A stretch of 64,000 bases of DNA, taken from Cryptomeria japonica. Lineage: Eukaryota > Streptophyta > Pinopsida > Cupressales > Cupressaceae. Position 1 is the stretch's first letter. Every line of letters starts with the position of its first letter. Of the stretch, positions 1 through 9,820 are shown piece after piece. Under the pieces are notes generated by a model that was given only the letters and a program-made list of their open reading frames with translations, was not told the DNA's origin and ran no database searches. Position numbers and translations under genes: made by a program. Location of the stretch: positions 472,304,008 through 472,368,007 of the forward strand of contig NC_081405.1 in assembly GCF_030272615.1 (NCBI RefSeq), read 5' to 3'.

Positions 1-115
1 TATTGGCAACTTTGGATACTTTGTGCTTGATTGAGATGTCTTAAGACGTCCTTGCCTCCTTGTTCTTCATTTTGGAGTGGCTTGAACTTGGAAGAATAGC
101 AATATAATCATCATA

Positions 116-689
116 TCGCCCTGGTCCCTTGGAGAGGGACAGGAGCGATTTTGCTCTTGTGGGCTTCATTTCACTTCATCTCCTTCAAAAACTATCTTCA
201 ATTGTCTTGTCATACTTCCTTTCATTCATTCATGCCTTGAGATCGGTTGTAACTTGGCAAGAAAATCATCTATAACAAAAATCGCTCTGGTCCCTTCCTG
301 AGGGACAGGAGCGAACTTAAGCATTTTGGTCCTTTGATGGCATTTGGTAATCTTCAATTTATCTTCAATGAGTTCATTTCACCTCCTTCCTTGCCTTCAA
401 ACATAAACTTGACTTGATCTTTGCCTGAATTTTGTCTTGTGAAGAACTTCGCTCTGGTCCCTTGGAGAGGGACAGGAGCTACAATGTACTTCGCCCTGGT
501 CCCTTCTTGAGGGACAGGAGCGATTTTGGCATTCTGGACCATTTTTCTTCATGTTTGCACTTCAAGTTATATTCATTTGATAAAACATATCTCCTCGGAC
601 CTTTTTGAATCGTCAAGTCATCAAAATCCTGCTAGGACAAAGCAATATTTGATTTGTAGCTCCGGTCCTTCACTGAGGGATAGGAGCGA
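116..689. repeat. Tandem array of 33-bp hairpins, ~166-bp period
   Basis: Five copies of a 33-bp imperfect palindrome lie at 116-148, 282-314, 449-481, 491-523 and 657-689. Each has a left arm like TCGCTCTGGTCCCT, a 5-nt loop, and a right arm like AGGGACAGGAGCGA, pairing at 12 or 13 of 14 positions with one wobble. Start-to-start spacing is 166, 167, 42 and 166 bp, so this is a degenerate tandem repeat. The ~133-bp spacers are much less alike than the hairpins, though they share phrases such as TTCATTTCAC. The function is unknown. Confidence 0.75.
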
Positions 690-1133
690 TTTTGCTCCTA
701 TAGGCCAAAATAACATGATTTTACACATTTTATCACTTCACAAGGCGAAAACAAATCATTTACAATGCCCGGGATCAAAAATTAAAAAACTCAAAATTTG
801 GTCAAAATTGGTCAATTGGTCAAAATTCACATTCCATCATCAACACTTAGACAAATTTAAGCTCTGCATTCAACATTCCAATTGAAAATAGACCATTTTG
901 GCGAAATCATTGCATTCGAAATTGCATCCTACGAAAGGAAGCTCAAAAAGCTCTCAAAATTGACTGGATTCTGGCCTGAAAAGACAGCAATTAAAACCCT
1001 AAGGCTAGACCCTAAATCCAAACAATTGACTGACTAACAAAACCCTAAAAGCGAAGCGAAAAGCGAGCGAAAAAAACGAGCAAAAGAGGGGGTCCCCATT
1101 TGCAATGGGGCGATGTGTGAAATGGTCACAACA

Positions 1134-1168
1134 GCGCCATGGTCCCACCTCCCGGGACAACAGGGTGC
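1134..1168. repeat. Degenerate sixth hairpin copy
   Basis: A related inverted repeat starts GCGCCATGGTCCC, turns over at about 1150 and ends GGGACAACAGGGTGC. It keeps the GGTCCC/GGGAC core and an outer GCGCC..GGGTGC pairing, but it is off the 166-bp register of the main array. It is probably an older or diverged copy. Confidence 0.4.
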
Positions 1169-2149
1169 AAGGAGGATCAGGCCAAGGTGCAGAAAGATGC
1201 AGTTTTTGATGTCATAAACAGGTTTCGGGGTCTCCATTCAGGTTCAACGTTGCGCCGCCATCGTGAAGACCCAAATGCAGTCAAAATTGCAAGTGTCGCA
1301 ATTTTAGGACGCTACATGTTGTCTAATCTCATTGTGGGTTTCGAAAAATAGGCTTATCTCATCTTATTCTTCAATGAAGATTATATCCCTAACTATGTTT
1401 ACCCTTGTTTCATTTTGGATTTGTGATTTTAGGGCAAAAATTAGGGCATTTACAAAAAAGGGACATTACATGACCATACCACTAATCTGTTGAGATCTGC
1501 ACACCTTTAAGTCGACTCAACAAAAAATATATATTCAGTTCAACCATTTTCCTTGATGCATAAGGAAACAATTTTGCATTTTAAAAATACAATGAATGGA
1601 TGCTTTCTCCATTAAATTTTTGGCATCATTACACGCCACGATACTCTACGTTTTCAATAAATAATTCTTCCCACGCAAAACAAACCACACCATCCAGTAA
1701 CTTAATCACCACGTATGGCTTAAACACCATGCTCAACAAATTAAGAAATATCATGACTTTCATAACTCACGTCGAAAAGAAAAACTCAACTGAAGGATTT
1801 ATCAGTTACTTTAAAATTCAAAAATGATTCCCCTATTAAAGATAGCTCGAACATGTATCCTCCAGAAAACAAAATAGCTCATTATTGCAGCACAATATGT
1901 TACAAAAGGTCCAAAGCCATTGCACTATATGAGGATAAAGAAAACGTTTCTGAAAAAAAAACGCATATCATCAAATCTAACACCATTGACTTACTTTACA
2001 AGCCATCTCAGCCCATGAATAAGGTGAATCGCAACCCATGAATTAACTTATTTTGATTCCATTAAAAAACATCCTTGTGAACATCCAACTGATGACTTGT
2101 CAATCTAATTTGGCAAGATAAGCCAACAAGCAGGTCAAGAGGATAGGTA

Positions 2150-2340
2150 GCCAGCTCAAGTTGACATCCAAGTTGCATAAACACACAGCCAAGTAGCTCA
2201 ACCAGACAATCAAGTATCTCAACTAGACAAGCAAGTAGGCAAGTAGCTCAACCAAGTAGGCAAGTAGCTCAAGCAAGTAAACAAATAGCTCAAACTAACA
2301 CCCAGGTAGCTCAACCAAGTAAGCAAGTAGCTCAACCAAA
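2150..2340 (+). repeat. Degenerate CAAGTAGCTCAACC minisatellite
   Basis: A run of imperfect units of 13-22 bp built on CAAGTAGCTCAACCAAGTAG, with variants GCAAGTAGCTCAAGCAAGTA and CAGGTAGCTCAACC. At least eight units are visible. No coding frame survives through them. Confidence 0.6.
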
Positions 2341-2487
2341 ATTTGATGAATAATCAACAGCTTAAAGATATTTCATTCCAATTCTCTTTTTAGAAACCAA
2401 CCTTTGACATCAATGACAAAATCTGCAACATATTTGAGGGTAAATCACAACCCTAGGCAAAAATCAACAGCCATCTACTTTTGAGAA

Positions 2488-2580
2488 AAAGAAGCTGACC
2501 AAAGGAAAGTAATCTATAATAAGGAATTTGTGGCTCTTATGTGTGCCATAGAAAATCTCAAATGATGCATGTTAGAGCAT
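2488..2580 (+). pseudogene. Possible Ty3/gypsy RNase H relic
   Basis: One frame reads EKEADQRKVIYNKEFVALMC followed by AIENLK and a stop. This resembles the gypsy RNase H signature in which a Y-x-K-E-F/L-x-A-x-x-x-A-x-E motif follows a self-loading tyrosine. It is only about 30 codons, has stops on both sides and no neighbouring domain, so it is a weak call. It could be chance. Confidence 0.3.
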
Positions 2581-3490
2581 ATAACTCTAGGTAGTCCATC
2601 TTAATTCTCACCATTTGAGTTCCTCATCCATCAAAGATGTGTCGCACACAAACATTGTTAAACATGTTTCAAGTAGCTCTGGCCCTATGCCCATTGGTTT
2701 TAAACATTAAATTTTGGTAGTACTTTTTGAGGTGAAATAATGTTCAAGTCTAAGGGATTTTGATGACCGCTCAGTTTATTGTACATCATCATAGTGATAA
2801 GTCTCATTTACTCTTTAGTGAAGGTGAGAGAGAAAGAGAACCTCGAATTATTTCTCCAAAAGAATGAAATTCACTTTGTAGACACATAAAATTGATTAAA
2901 ACAATATTTAACCACTTATCCCTTGATTAATTTAATTAATCATTTTATCCTATTATCACCCCTAAATTAATTAAATTACATTTAATTGATTATCCCCTTC
3001 CACATATATAATTAATTTATTAATTAATTATACATCTCATTTATCCTAAAGTTTGATTTATTTCAATAAATCAAACTCAACCTTAGAGAACATTCCAATT
3101 TTATTCCTAATCCTAATTAGCTAAATTAATCCATAATTAATTAGGCTAATTTAGTGATTCCTACAAACCTATCTTCTAATCCCCTCATTAATCTAATTAA
3201 CCCAAATCCTAATTCCTATTAGTATTTATTCAAATTTAAAATACTACACACCTACCCAAGTCATCTCACCCATCAACATCACCTTTGACCAAGGGGTGCT
3301 CACACATGTGTGAGAATTGATCTTCCCCATAGAGCCACCCTACACTTTCCCCTTTTGGCCCATATGTCATAACTCCCTTTTCCTAGTCCTTACTCCTTTG
3401 CCACAAGTGTTTACACTTGTCAACTTCATGAGCTTCCCAAGGTTGCTCACACGTGTGAGCACATCTTCCTCTTTTCCCTATGACAGTTGT

Positions 3491-4824
3491 TGAAAGATCC
3501 CCAACTAAAATCTGATCTGAATTTTCTGATAGTTTCAAATCTTAATCTTTGACCAGCGATAAGGATGACTAGATTTTGTTTGGTTTTTAGATTGTTTCTA
3601 TTTTTTGTGTTTTTTAAATGCCTTGTATGGAGATGTACACAAGAAATGCAATGAAAGAATTGACTGAAATAGAATTGAATATTCTGAAAACTTTTAACAG
3701 CAACTACAGAAACAAATTTTGGAAGCTTTATTATCTAGAAAGAACAAAGTTGCATACCAGGTGATCCCACGCCTATCCTGGAATAAGGGTTTTATTGACA
3801 ATTTGCAAAATAATGGCTTCCAATGCAATTCAACTCCTCCAATGAGGTTTATTCACCATAGTAATAATTATCTAAAACAATTTGATGATCAGACAGGAGA
3901 TATGGCCAGGAGACTCCATCCAAAGTGCTTCCAAATCCGTCATAATTTGCTGATTGCTTCCAAATGTGCTGAGATTTGTCCAAATTGATTGCCAAATTAT
4001 CTTAGCTATGCCTTGACAATGATTTTACCAACAATTACTGCTTCAAAAACCCTCCCAATTATTTATTTGAATCTCCAGGCAGCTAAGGATGGTACGGCTG
4101 CCCTAGGGAGAGGTACAGCTGTCCAAAAATGCTTCCAATCTGCTGGAAAGTGCCAATAAACCACCCAGATCTGAGCCTCAACCTCTGAAATTGCAGAAAG
4201 ATCACACAAACCCTCTGAAAATGGTCCTCTAGACCTGATTTGAAGGTTTCCTTGAGTGCTGACTTGATAGAAATGGCTGGGGTTTCGTCCAACCTGTCCA
4301 CAATTGAAGGATTTCATCTCCAATTTGGTCTCCAAACCTGTTGTAACTGCTATGGCAGCAAATTGCAGAGCAAAAACAATAAAATCTCCAAAATAATGAT
4401 ACCAAGTTTTGCACGTAGAAGCTTCCTTATGCCTCCCAAACCTAATTCGAACTTCCTCTTGGCATCTAGAAGATTCCAATGGAATCTTAGGCTCTCATAA
4501 AAGTTCGCCTAATACAGGGGTAAGCTCATCATTGAAAGTGGGGCCACCTTTAATAACATGTTTCTTAGGAATATGATCCAAGGTAATTTCATAAAGTTGT
4601 TTTATAATAACTTGTAACTTAACTTTTTCTATTTTAAGAAAAAGTGCTTTTATAACTTTAATTTATAAAGTTACTTTATTAACTTACCAAAGTCATAAAA
4701 ATGACTAAGTATAAGATTCCCTTTGGCAAGTAGATCATCCCCAAACACTAGAATTCACCTGTGGAGATGGGTGTCAGGTGAATTTCCCATCCCGATAGAT
4801 CACTCAGGAAGTGGGGACATTACA
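3491..4824. mobile_element. Solo LTR E nested in LTR D
   Basis: TGAAAGATCCCC at the left and GGGGACATTACA at the right give TG..CA ends over 1334 bp. The flanks GTTGT (3486-3490) and ATTGT (4825-4829) match at 4 of 5 positions, as expected for an aged target duplication. There is no RT, integrase or gag inside. The 89-codon open frame at 3719-3988 has no recognisable domain. Orientation is assigned only by the GGGACATTACA end, so it is left open. Confidence 0.65.
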
Positions 4825-4840
4825 ATTGTTCTTCCCAAGA

Positions 4841-4864
4841 TGTGCTCACACATGTGTGAGCACA
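4841..4864. repeat. Perfect 24-bp palindrome
   Basis: TGTGCTCACACA is followed directly by its exact reverse complement. Shorter versions of the same palindrome occur at 3299-3314 (16 bp) and 3444-3461 (18 bp, central CG in place of AT). All three lie in LTR D, none in the insert E. They may be a repeated cis element of this LTR family. Confidence 0.7.
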
Positions 4865-5000
4865 CTTACCCTTGCACCCCTCTTCTCCTTGTGACACTTG
4901 TCACAAGGCTAGGCTTGCAAATCTAGGACCACATTCCCTTTCAATCTGAGACCTCTACCATCCTTTTAATCTTGACTATCCATTTCTAAGCCCCAAAATC

Positions 5001-5010
5001 TATAAATTGA
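5001..5010 (+). promoter_or_regulatory. TATA box of LTR D
   Basis: TATAAATTGAGCCC lies in the last third of the LTR. It matches in position and context the TATAAATAGAGCCC of LTR C at 58780. It would place transcription start about 30 bp downstream. The solo LTR has no gene to express, so any transcript would be non-coding. Confidence 0.5.
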
Positions 5011-5589
5011 GCCCTTCCCTCTTATCAAATCATCCACTTTCCATCATAGTCTTATGCTGGCCATTTATCCATCATCCACTTTTCAGAGCATTCTTATAAT
5101 GCCCATTTAATTCCAAATCCATATCCATATCCATCTATCTTATGTTATGTGATTGTGAGAGCAATCCATATTCACCTTCATCAATCTCTCCAAACCTTCA
5201 TTTGTCAATCTCAGAGCATCGGGGTCGTGAAGAGGAGGACAAAGAAGAATACTAGCAATGGGAGCGTCTTGAGTATATTTCGTTTATTTCGTTTGTATCT
5301 CTTTATGCTTTTATTTTAATCTTTCTTGATATTGCGTTTAAAATGGTTTTGATTTATATTTATGACTAATCTACTAACCGTTTTATGGCATTACACACTT
5401 CCTGCCAAGTTTATTGTTATAGGCAAACACAAAGGGTATTTGAGAGATTGGATTTCAAAAACCTATGGTGAGCTTTTGACCTCAATATTTGTTTATGTTC
5501 CTTGAAGGTTTTGCATTGTTGATTTCAGTTTGAAATGTGATAGAAAGGCTATACAGAAGAGAAAGCCATGGTTCTAAAGAGATATTGGG

Positions 5590-6540
5590 CTATGTTCCAC
5601 GGAGTTTCAAGGACGGGGACAACGAGATATGTTTCTAGTACGGGGGTACTTTTGGGCCATTTTTTAGCAAAGGATGACTGTTAAAAAAAATACGCATGTT
5701 ATACCAATGATAAAGCATTCATCATAGACATTAATGCATATCATTGATTGAGTAAAAAAATATTATTCTAGCATCAAGAATTAAGCATCATTCTTATTTC
5801 CTTCTAGAAGAAATACTTAACCTACTAAATTTTCACATGCAGTATAAGCTTATAAGCTACATGCATCGATTCCTTGAATTATCTTTCACAAAGCATACTC
5901 AAAAAACTAACAATAACTTGAGTGAGTGAGTTCATGTAATAGATTGTCCCTAATATTTGAAGTGTTGCATCATGCATGGAACATTACGATTTCTTTTGTT
6001 AAATGATTATTGGCCACTTTCCAAAACCAGTGGAAACAAGGTCAACGCAATGCTTCAGGAGCCATCCATGAATAAAAATGATAAAATGGTGGATATCCAA
6101 ACTACATGGTGGTCCCACGAAGGTGTGCTGCCTGGTTTGTCAAAATTGTATGAGAATGTTGCAAAGAAAGGGTCCCATGCATTTCTTGAATTTTGTTGCT
6201 GCACTTGCACAAATAAAATAGCAAGATTTTACAGAAAATTTCAATTTTGGGTTTAACATTTTTTTTTTTTCCAGTCCCACTTCGTCTGCATCTACTTGAA
6301 GTCTGCAACCAAAACATTTGGTCTAGTTTTTCTACTTAATATGCTATATCTACTTGTAACTCAACTAGATAGTTTTTATGGACTGTCAAAAGAGTAAAAA
6401 TTGTTGCAATAAGCCCAGAAACATCCCCTCATTGCTCAAGAAACGTCCCCAATTTCTGGAAAGGGCAGGAAACATTGAAAAAACATCCCCGGTACAGGGA
6501 CGGGGTACCAAGGCCAGGGATGCGTCCCCGTGGAACATAG
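5590..6540. mobile_element. Non-autonomous hAT-like DNA transposon
   Basis: The ends are perfect 13-bp inverted repeats, CTATGTTCCACGG at 5590-5602 and its reverse complement at 6528-6540. They are flanked by 8-bp duplications ATATTGGG (5582-5589) and ATATTAGG (6541-6548), differing at one position. Eight-base duplications are typical of the hAT superfamily. Subterminal GGGACGGGG/CCCCGTCCC tracts occur at both ends. The 951-bp interior has no transposase; the 99-codon frame at 5957-6256 shows no BED finger or hATC dimerisation domain. It would need a transposase supplied in trans. Confidence 0.75.
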
Positions 6541-6548
6541 ATATTAGG

Positions 6549-7344
6549 CTATTCCTAATACCATACTTTCCGAGATTTTTCCCATCCTTTAATCTCTATG
6601 CAAATTTGGTTTGAATTGTTAAACTTCTCCTGCACTTCTAGCCCTTGGTTTGATGGGGTGTTGGAGATTACTGGAAATAAAATATGTTATTTCATTTTGA
6701 TTTGGGTGAAAAAGGGTTGAACTCTATCATCTAACGACTTTTTCCTAGATCTACTCGATGGTAATTGTGATTTTAGTACTTCTTCAAGTGTTCCACTTGT
6801 AGGAGGACTGTACCCAAAAGCAAATATTAGATCTTGTAAAGATAGCATTCATATATAGATTCCAAAAATTATAAAAATTATGTTTCGCTAAAGTTTAAGG
6901 CATCCTCAGTGCTTGCAACTTTTTTATTACAAGAAGTACTATCTTTGTACAATAAGTTATATGTATGATTTTAGCTTTTGACTTTTATCTGATATTTTTT
7001 CATTTTTAATTTTTTAATTAATTCTAGGACCATCTGATCTGAATACAGTTAAGAATTCAGCTGCAATACCTAGTGTGAGGACTTACAATATTGTGGTGTG
7101 AGGACTTACGATATTGTGGACGTTGGACAAACTAGCAAAACTCATGAAAATGAGATGTGAGCTTTCAAAAGTCGAATTTTGTTCAAACCAAAATGAGATA
7201 TATATAACTATTTGAAATATCAACAATGCCCACAGCCTTTTAAATTCAAAATGAACAGCTGGTTGTAAGAAAATAACTAACAAAACTAAAATTTTCATAA
7301 ACATATGAATTCTGCACATCTGTGGGGTACCCACTAGGATCAGT
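6549..7344. other. Unassigned intergenic DNA
   Basis: AT-rich sequence between the hAT-like element and the LINE fragment. The direct pair TGTGAGGACTTACAATATTGTGG / TGTGAGGACTTACGATATTGTGG at 7073-7119 is a short tandem duplication. I see no gene, RNA or element end here. Confidence 0.4.
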
Positions 7345-7977
7345 GAATATTGTAATGTTCCTAAGTCCTTTAAACATCTATTTTTTGACTGCAAAATTGC
7401 TTTTGCATCATGGTCTCTAATGTTTTGTCTTCCTATTTCTTGGAATGATAATGAAGGCTTTACTTGGATTGAAATTCTTGCTGGTTATGTGGATAAATTT
7501 GATATTGTCTTAAATGGATTTTGGATTGTTTTTACAAGTGACATCATCTGGTTTTTATGGAAAAGGAGGAATGAAGAGTGTTTTCAGTCCAAAAGAAGGC
7601 TCCTTACTGAGTTTGAATGCGAACTCACCTATTTTTCAATCAAGTTACAGGTTTCAGCTACACTGGAGATTCCCAAAGAGACATTTATGTCGCTGTTGAA
7701 AGAAGGTGTCATGTTGGTGTACAAGACCGATATTCAGTCTGCCCATATCTTTCCACATGGGAGGAACAATTTGAGCAAAGATTAAATAAAGTTACTTAAT
7801 AAGTATCTTGAAGAGAAACAGATCACAAAGGATGAAATTCAAGCTAAGAACAAGGGAAAAAAGAAGCACGCGATCAGGAGGGATAGTATAATGGATCTAG
7901 AGATTGTGCCTCCTTTAGGCACATTTCAGTGTGACCAGACAGAAGATAATTGTGATGTAACTGGATCATGGGATTAA
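7345..7977 (+). pseudogene. LINE-type reverse transcriptase C-terminal fragment
   Basis: The frame reads EYCNVPKSFKHLFFDCKIAF, then W at the expected distance, and 60 codons on WFLWKRRNEECF. C-x(n)-HLFFDC plus a later WKRRN motif is the zinc-binding (zf-RVT) tail found after reverse transcriptase in plant LINEs. The frame runs from 7345 to a TAA at 7783, then continues in the same frame with a lysine-rich stretch (KKKHAIRRD) to a second TAA at 7975. No RT core lies upstream, so it is 5'-truncated, as usual for LINE copies. The region after 7977 (GGGGCAGATGCTCCCC near 8077) may be its 3' UTR. Confidence 0.55.
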
Positions 7978-8862
7978 TATAGGACTCAATGATAGTCCTT
8001 GTTTGGTAACAAATGTTTCGTACTTGGTCCATATTTTTTGACTTTTTGATACTTGGTGATCATGTTGATCTAGCTTGGGGCAGATGCTCCCCATAATGTA
8101 ACTTGGTTTTGCTTTCAATCTAATTAACAAAATCTGGATCTGTTTACACCGTTAGAAAGATCTCCAAAAGCTCTAACTTCAATCATGCCTTTGGCTCTTC
8201 AATTTAAAGGACCAACGACTGTTTTTATGCCAAATTCCACTCCAAAGATCTTTGAAATATGATTTTCTAGGACCAAGAAAATACCAAAAATTTAAATTTT
8301 GAATTTTCGGTATTTTTCATCTCTGCTTGTGCCAACTCCTCCAAAGTGCTCCTGATTACCATCCTTCTTAAAGATGATTAATAAAGATGGAAGAAAAATC
8401 TATCAGCAACTTCTCAAGATGAATAAGGAAGATAGACGAAAGATCTATCAGAAACTTCTCAAGTCTTTTCTCTTCGTCATATCATTGTGAATAAATTAAA
8501 GCTTTTTAATAATATCTACGAGACCAAAACAGTCTATGAAACCCAAAACAGCATTATGGGACCCAAAAACAATCTTTATTAAACTCCTAAATCTATTTGC
8601 CCTCTCAATTTCCTCCTATTTTCCCTTGTCCTGGCACCTCTCTACTACATTTGTAATTCTACTATCATTTGCTTTCATATGATGTAGGATCACACACCAA
8701 TAGATCTGCATGTGATCCAAAAAGGTAATGCAAACAAGCTTACACAGTTTTTCCAAAAGCTCTCAATTTCACTTATTTTAATTGCGTTTCCCACTGGAGT
8801 CCAAAACTCATTGGAAAAAATAGATCAAAAAAGTTAAAATTGAAAAACTAATTGTTCTCTAC
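7978..8862. other. Unassigned; second intron of the epoxide hydrolase-like gene
   Basis: If the gene at 8863-9218 is intact, this is the start of its second intron, read leftward from the GT donor at 8862-8861. I searched the minus strand for the next exon, which in this family carries the G-H-D-W-G nucleophile motif, and found none down to base 1. AT-rich, no other feature. Confidence 0.4.
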
Positions 8863-9218
8863 CTTGTGGCAACCAAGAGCGTCAAGCAGGGCAATCAAGT
8901 CCCCCACAATATGGAATGCAGTATAATTGTGAGCGGCGAGAGGAGCATCAGTGTCTCCGTATCCTCTCATGTCAGGGGCCACCGCGTGGTATCCTGCCTC
9001 CGCCAATGCTTTTATCTGGTGCCGCCAAGAAAACCACAGATCGGGAAAACCGTGTATAAGCAACAGAACAGGACCTGAAACGCCATCCATTCACTCATTA
9101 TACTATCCCTGTTTATGCTTTTAAAACAATAGAAAGCAGGCGCACCTGATCCTTGCTCTGCAACATGCATTTTGATGCCATTGACGGTTACCATCCTGTG
9201 TGTCACCTCCCCTGCCAT
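8863..9218 (-). CDS. Soluble epoxide hydrolase-like alpha/beta hydrolase, exons 1-2 (partial)
   Basis: Exon 1 is 9218-9146 (starts MAGEVTHRMVTVNGIKMHV) and exon 2 is 9074-8863. They are joined across a 71-bp intron with AG|GTGCGC donor and TTTCAG acceptor; a glycine codon is split by it. Together they give 95 codons. Visible family features are the oxyanion-hole motif HGFPDLWFSW and the APDMRGYGDTDAP loop typical of plant soluble epoxide hydrolases, which open epoxides such as fatty-acid epoxides with water in the cytosol. Exon 2 ends CACAAG|GTAGAG, a good donor, but the nucleophile Asp, the lid and the catalytic Asp-His are not in the window. It is either the 5' end of a gene with a very long intron or a captured/abandoned fragment. 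The clean frame and intact splice sites favour recent function. Confidence 0.65.
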
Positions 9219-9281
9219 TCTTGTTTCTTATCTCCTTGAATTTGCAGCACTTGCCCTGCCACTTCGTGAAAACACTTCACT

Positions 9282-9289
9282 CTTATATA
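9282..9289 (-). promoter_or_regulatory. TATA box of the epoxide hydrolase-like gene
   Basis: TATATAAG on the minus strand lies 64 bp upstream of the ATG at 9218. That would put transcription start near 9255 and give a 5' UTR of about 35-40 nt, normal for a plant gene. Confidence 0.5.
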
Positions 9290-9516
9290 CGCGAGTGCAA
9301 GTGTTGGCTTTGGCATCTTATTATCACAACTGAGAATCAATTTTCCACAAATGGTCCTTCTCCCATGGAAAGTAGATGCCTGAATAGTGAACCTGAGCTG
9401 ACACCATTTTAGCGGGACGTGATATTTGTAATGGAGGTGTTCGTCCTGTGTCGTTACAAATTATTTTATTTATTTAAGAGTTAATTTCATTAGCTATTTT
9501 AATTTAATATTGAAAT

Positions 9517-9820
9517 TATAAAAATTAACAGTTTTATTCTAATTTACAACTTTTCAAATTTTATTTTACACTATGCACTCAACATTTTTTATTTTTTTTA
9601 TATTATAAATAAATAAATAAAAATTTAAAATAAAATAAAATATATTTTTACATAATTCTATTTAAGATATCTAAAATTTTAAAAATTAACAGTATTTTAG
9701 TTAATTTACAATTTTTTAAAATTTTATTTTACATTAATCACTCAAAATTTGTTTTCATTTTTTATATTGTAAATAAATAAAATAAAATATTTGTTTACAT
9801 AATTCTATTTAAGATATCTA
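9517..9820. repeat. AT-rich ~150-bp tandem duplication
   Basis: Two diverged direct copies, about 9517-9672 and 9682-9820. Both begin AAAATTAACAGT and end TTCTATTTAAGATATCT, with shared TTTTATTTTACA and ATAAATAAAATAAAATA segments. No coding potential. Confidence 0.6.

Larger units (their letters stand above)
1..1470. mobile_element. Probable LTR, right-hand part (left end outside window)
   Basis: The block ends in GGGACATTACA at 1460-1470, the same kind of 3' terminus as the solo LTR at 3491-4824 (GGGGACATTACA), which suggests the right end of an LTR. The left boundary and its target duplication lie outside the window, so this rests on the terminus and lack of genes only. Inside is the hairpin array at 116-689. 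The stretch 690-1470 has no credible gene; short open frames there lack any recognisable domain. It could be another repeat class altogether. Confidence 0.35.
1471..2876. other. Non-genic stretch with a minisatellite and a gypsy relic
   Basis: No supportable gene. The short open frames at about 1600-2041 have no domain and no consistent codon use. The recognisable content is the CAAGTAGCTCAACC minisatellite and a weak RNase H relic, both listed separately. The rest is AT-rich sequence flanking the solo LTR that starts at 2877. Confidence 0.5.
2877..5395 (+). mobile_element. Solo LTR D (gypsy-type), interrupted by solo LTR E
   Basis: The sequence starts TGTAGACACATAAAATTG and ends TGGCATTACA. 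It is flanked by a perfect 5-bp duplication CACTT at 2872-2876 and 5396-5400. Without the nested insert it is about 1180 bp. Its start resembles the LTR of Tat element C at 57913 (TGTAGTCACATAAATC), and both have an AT-rich 5' third and a TATA box followed by a GAGCCC motif, so it is probably a relative. No internal region remains, which fits LTR-LTR recombination. It includes two copies of the CTCACAC(A/G)TGTGTGAG palindrome left of the insert and a longer one right of it. Confidence 0.8.

Noticed and set aside
3719..3988. 89-codon frame inside solo LTR E
   Set aside because: No domain, no conserved counterpart, and it sits within an LTR.
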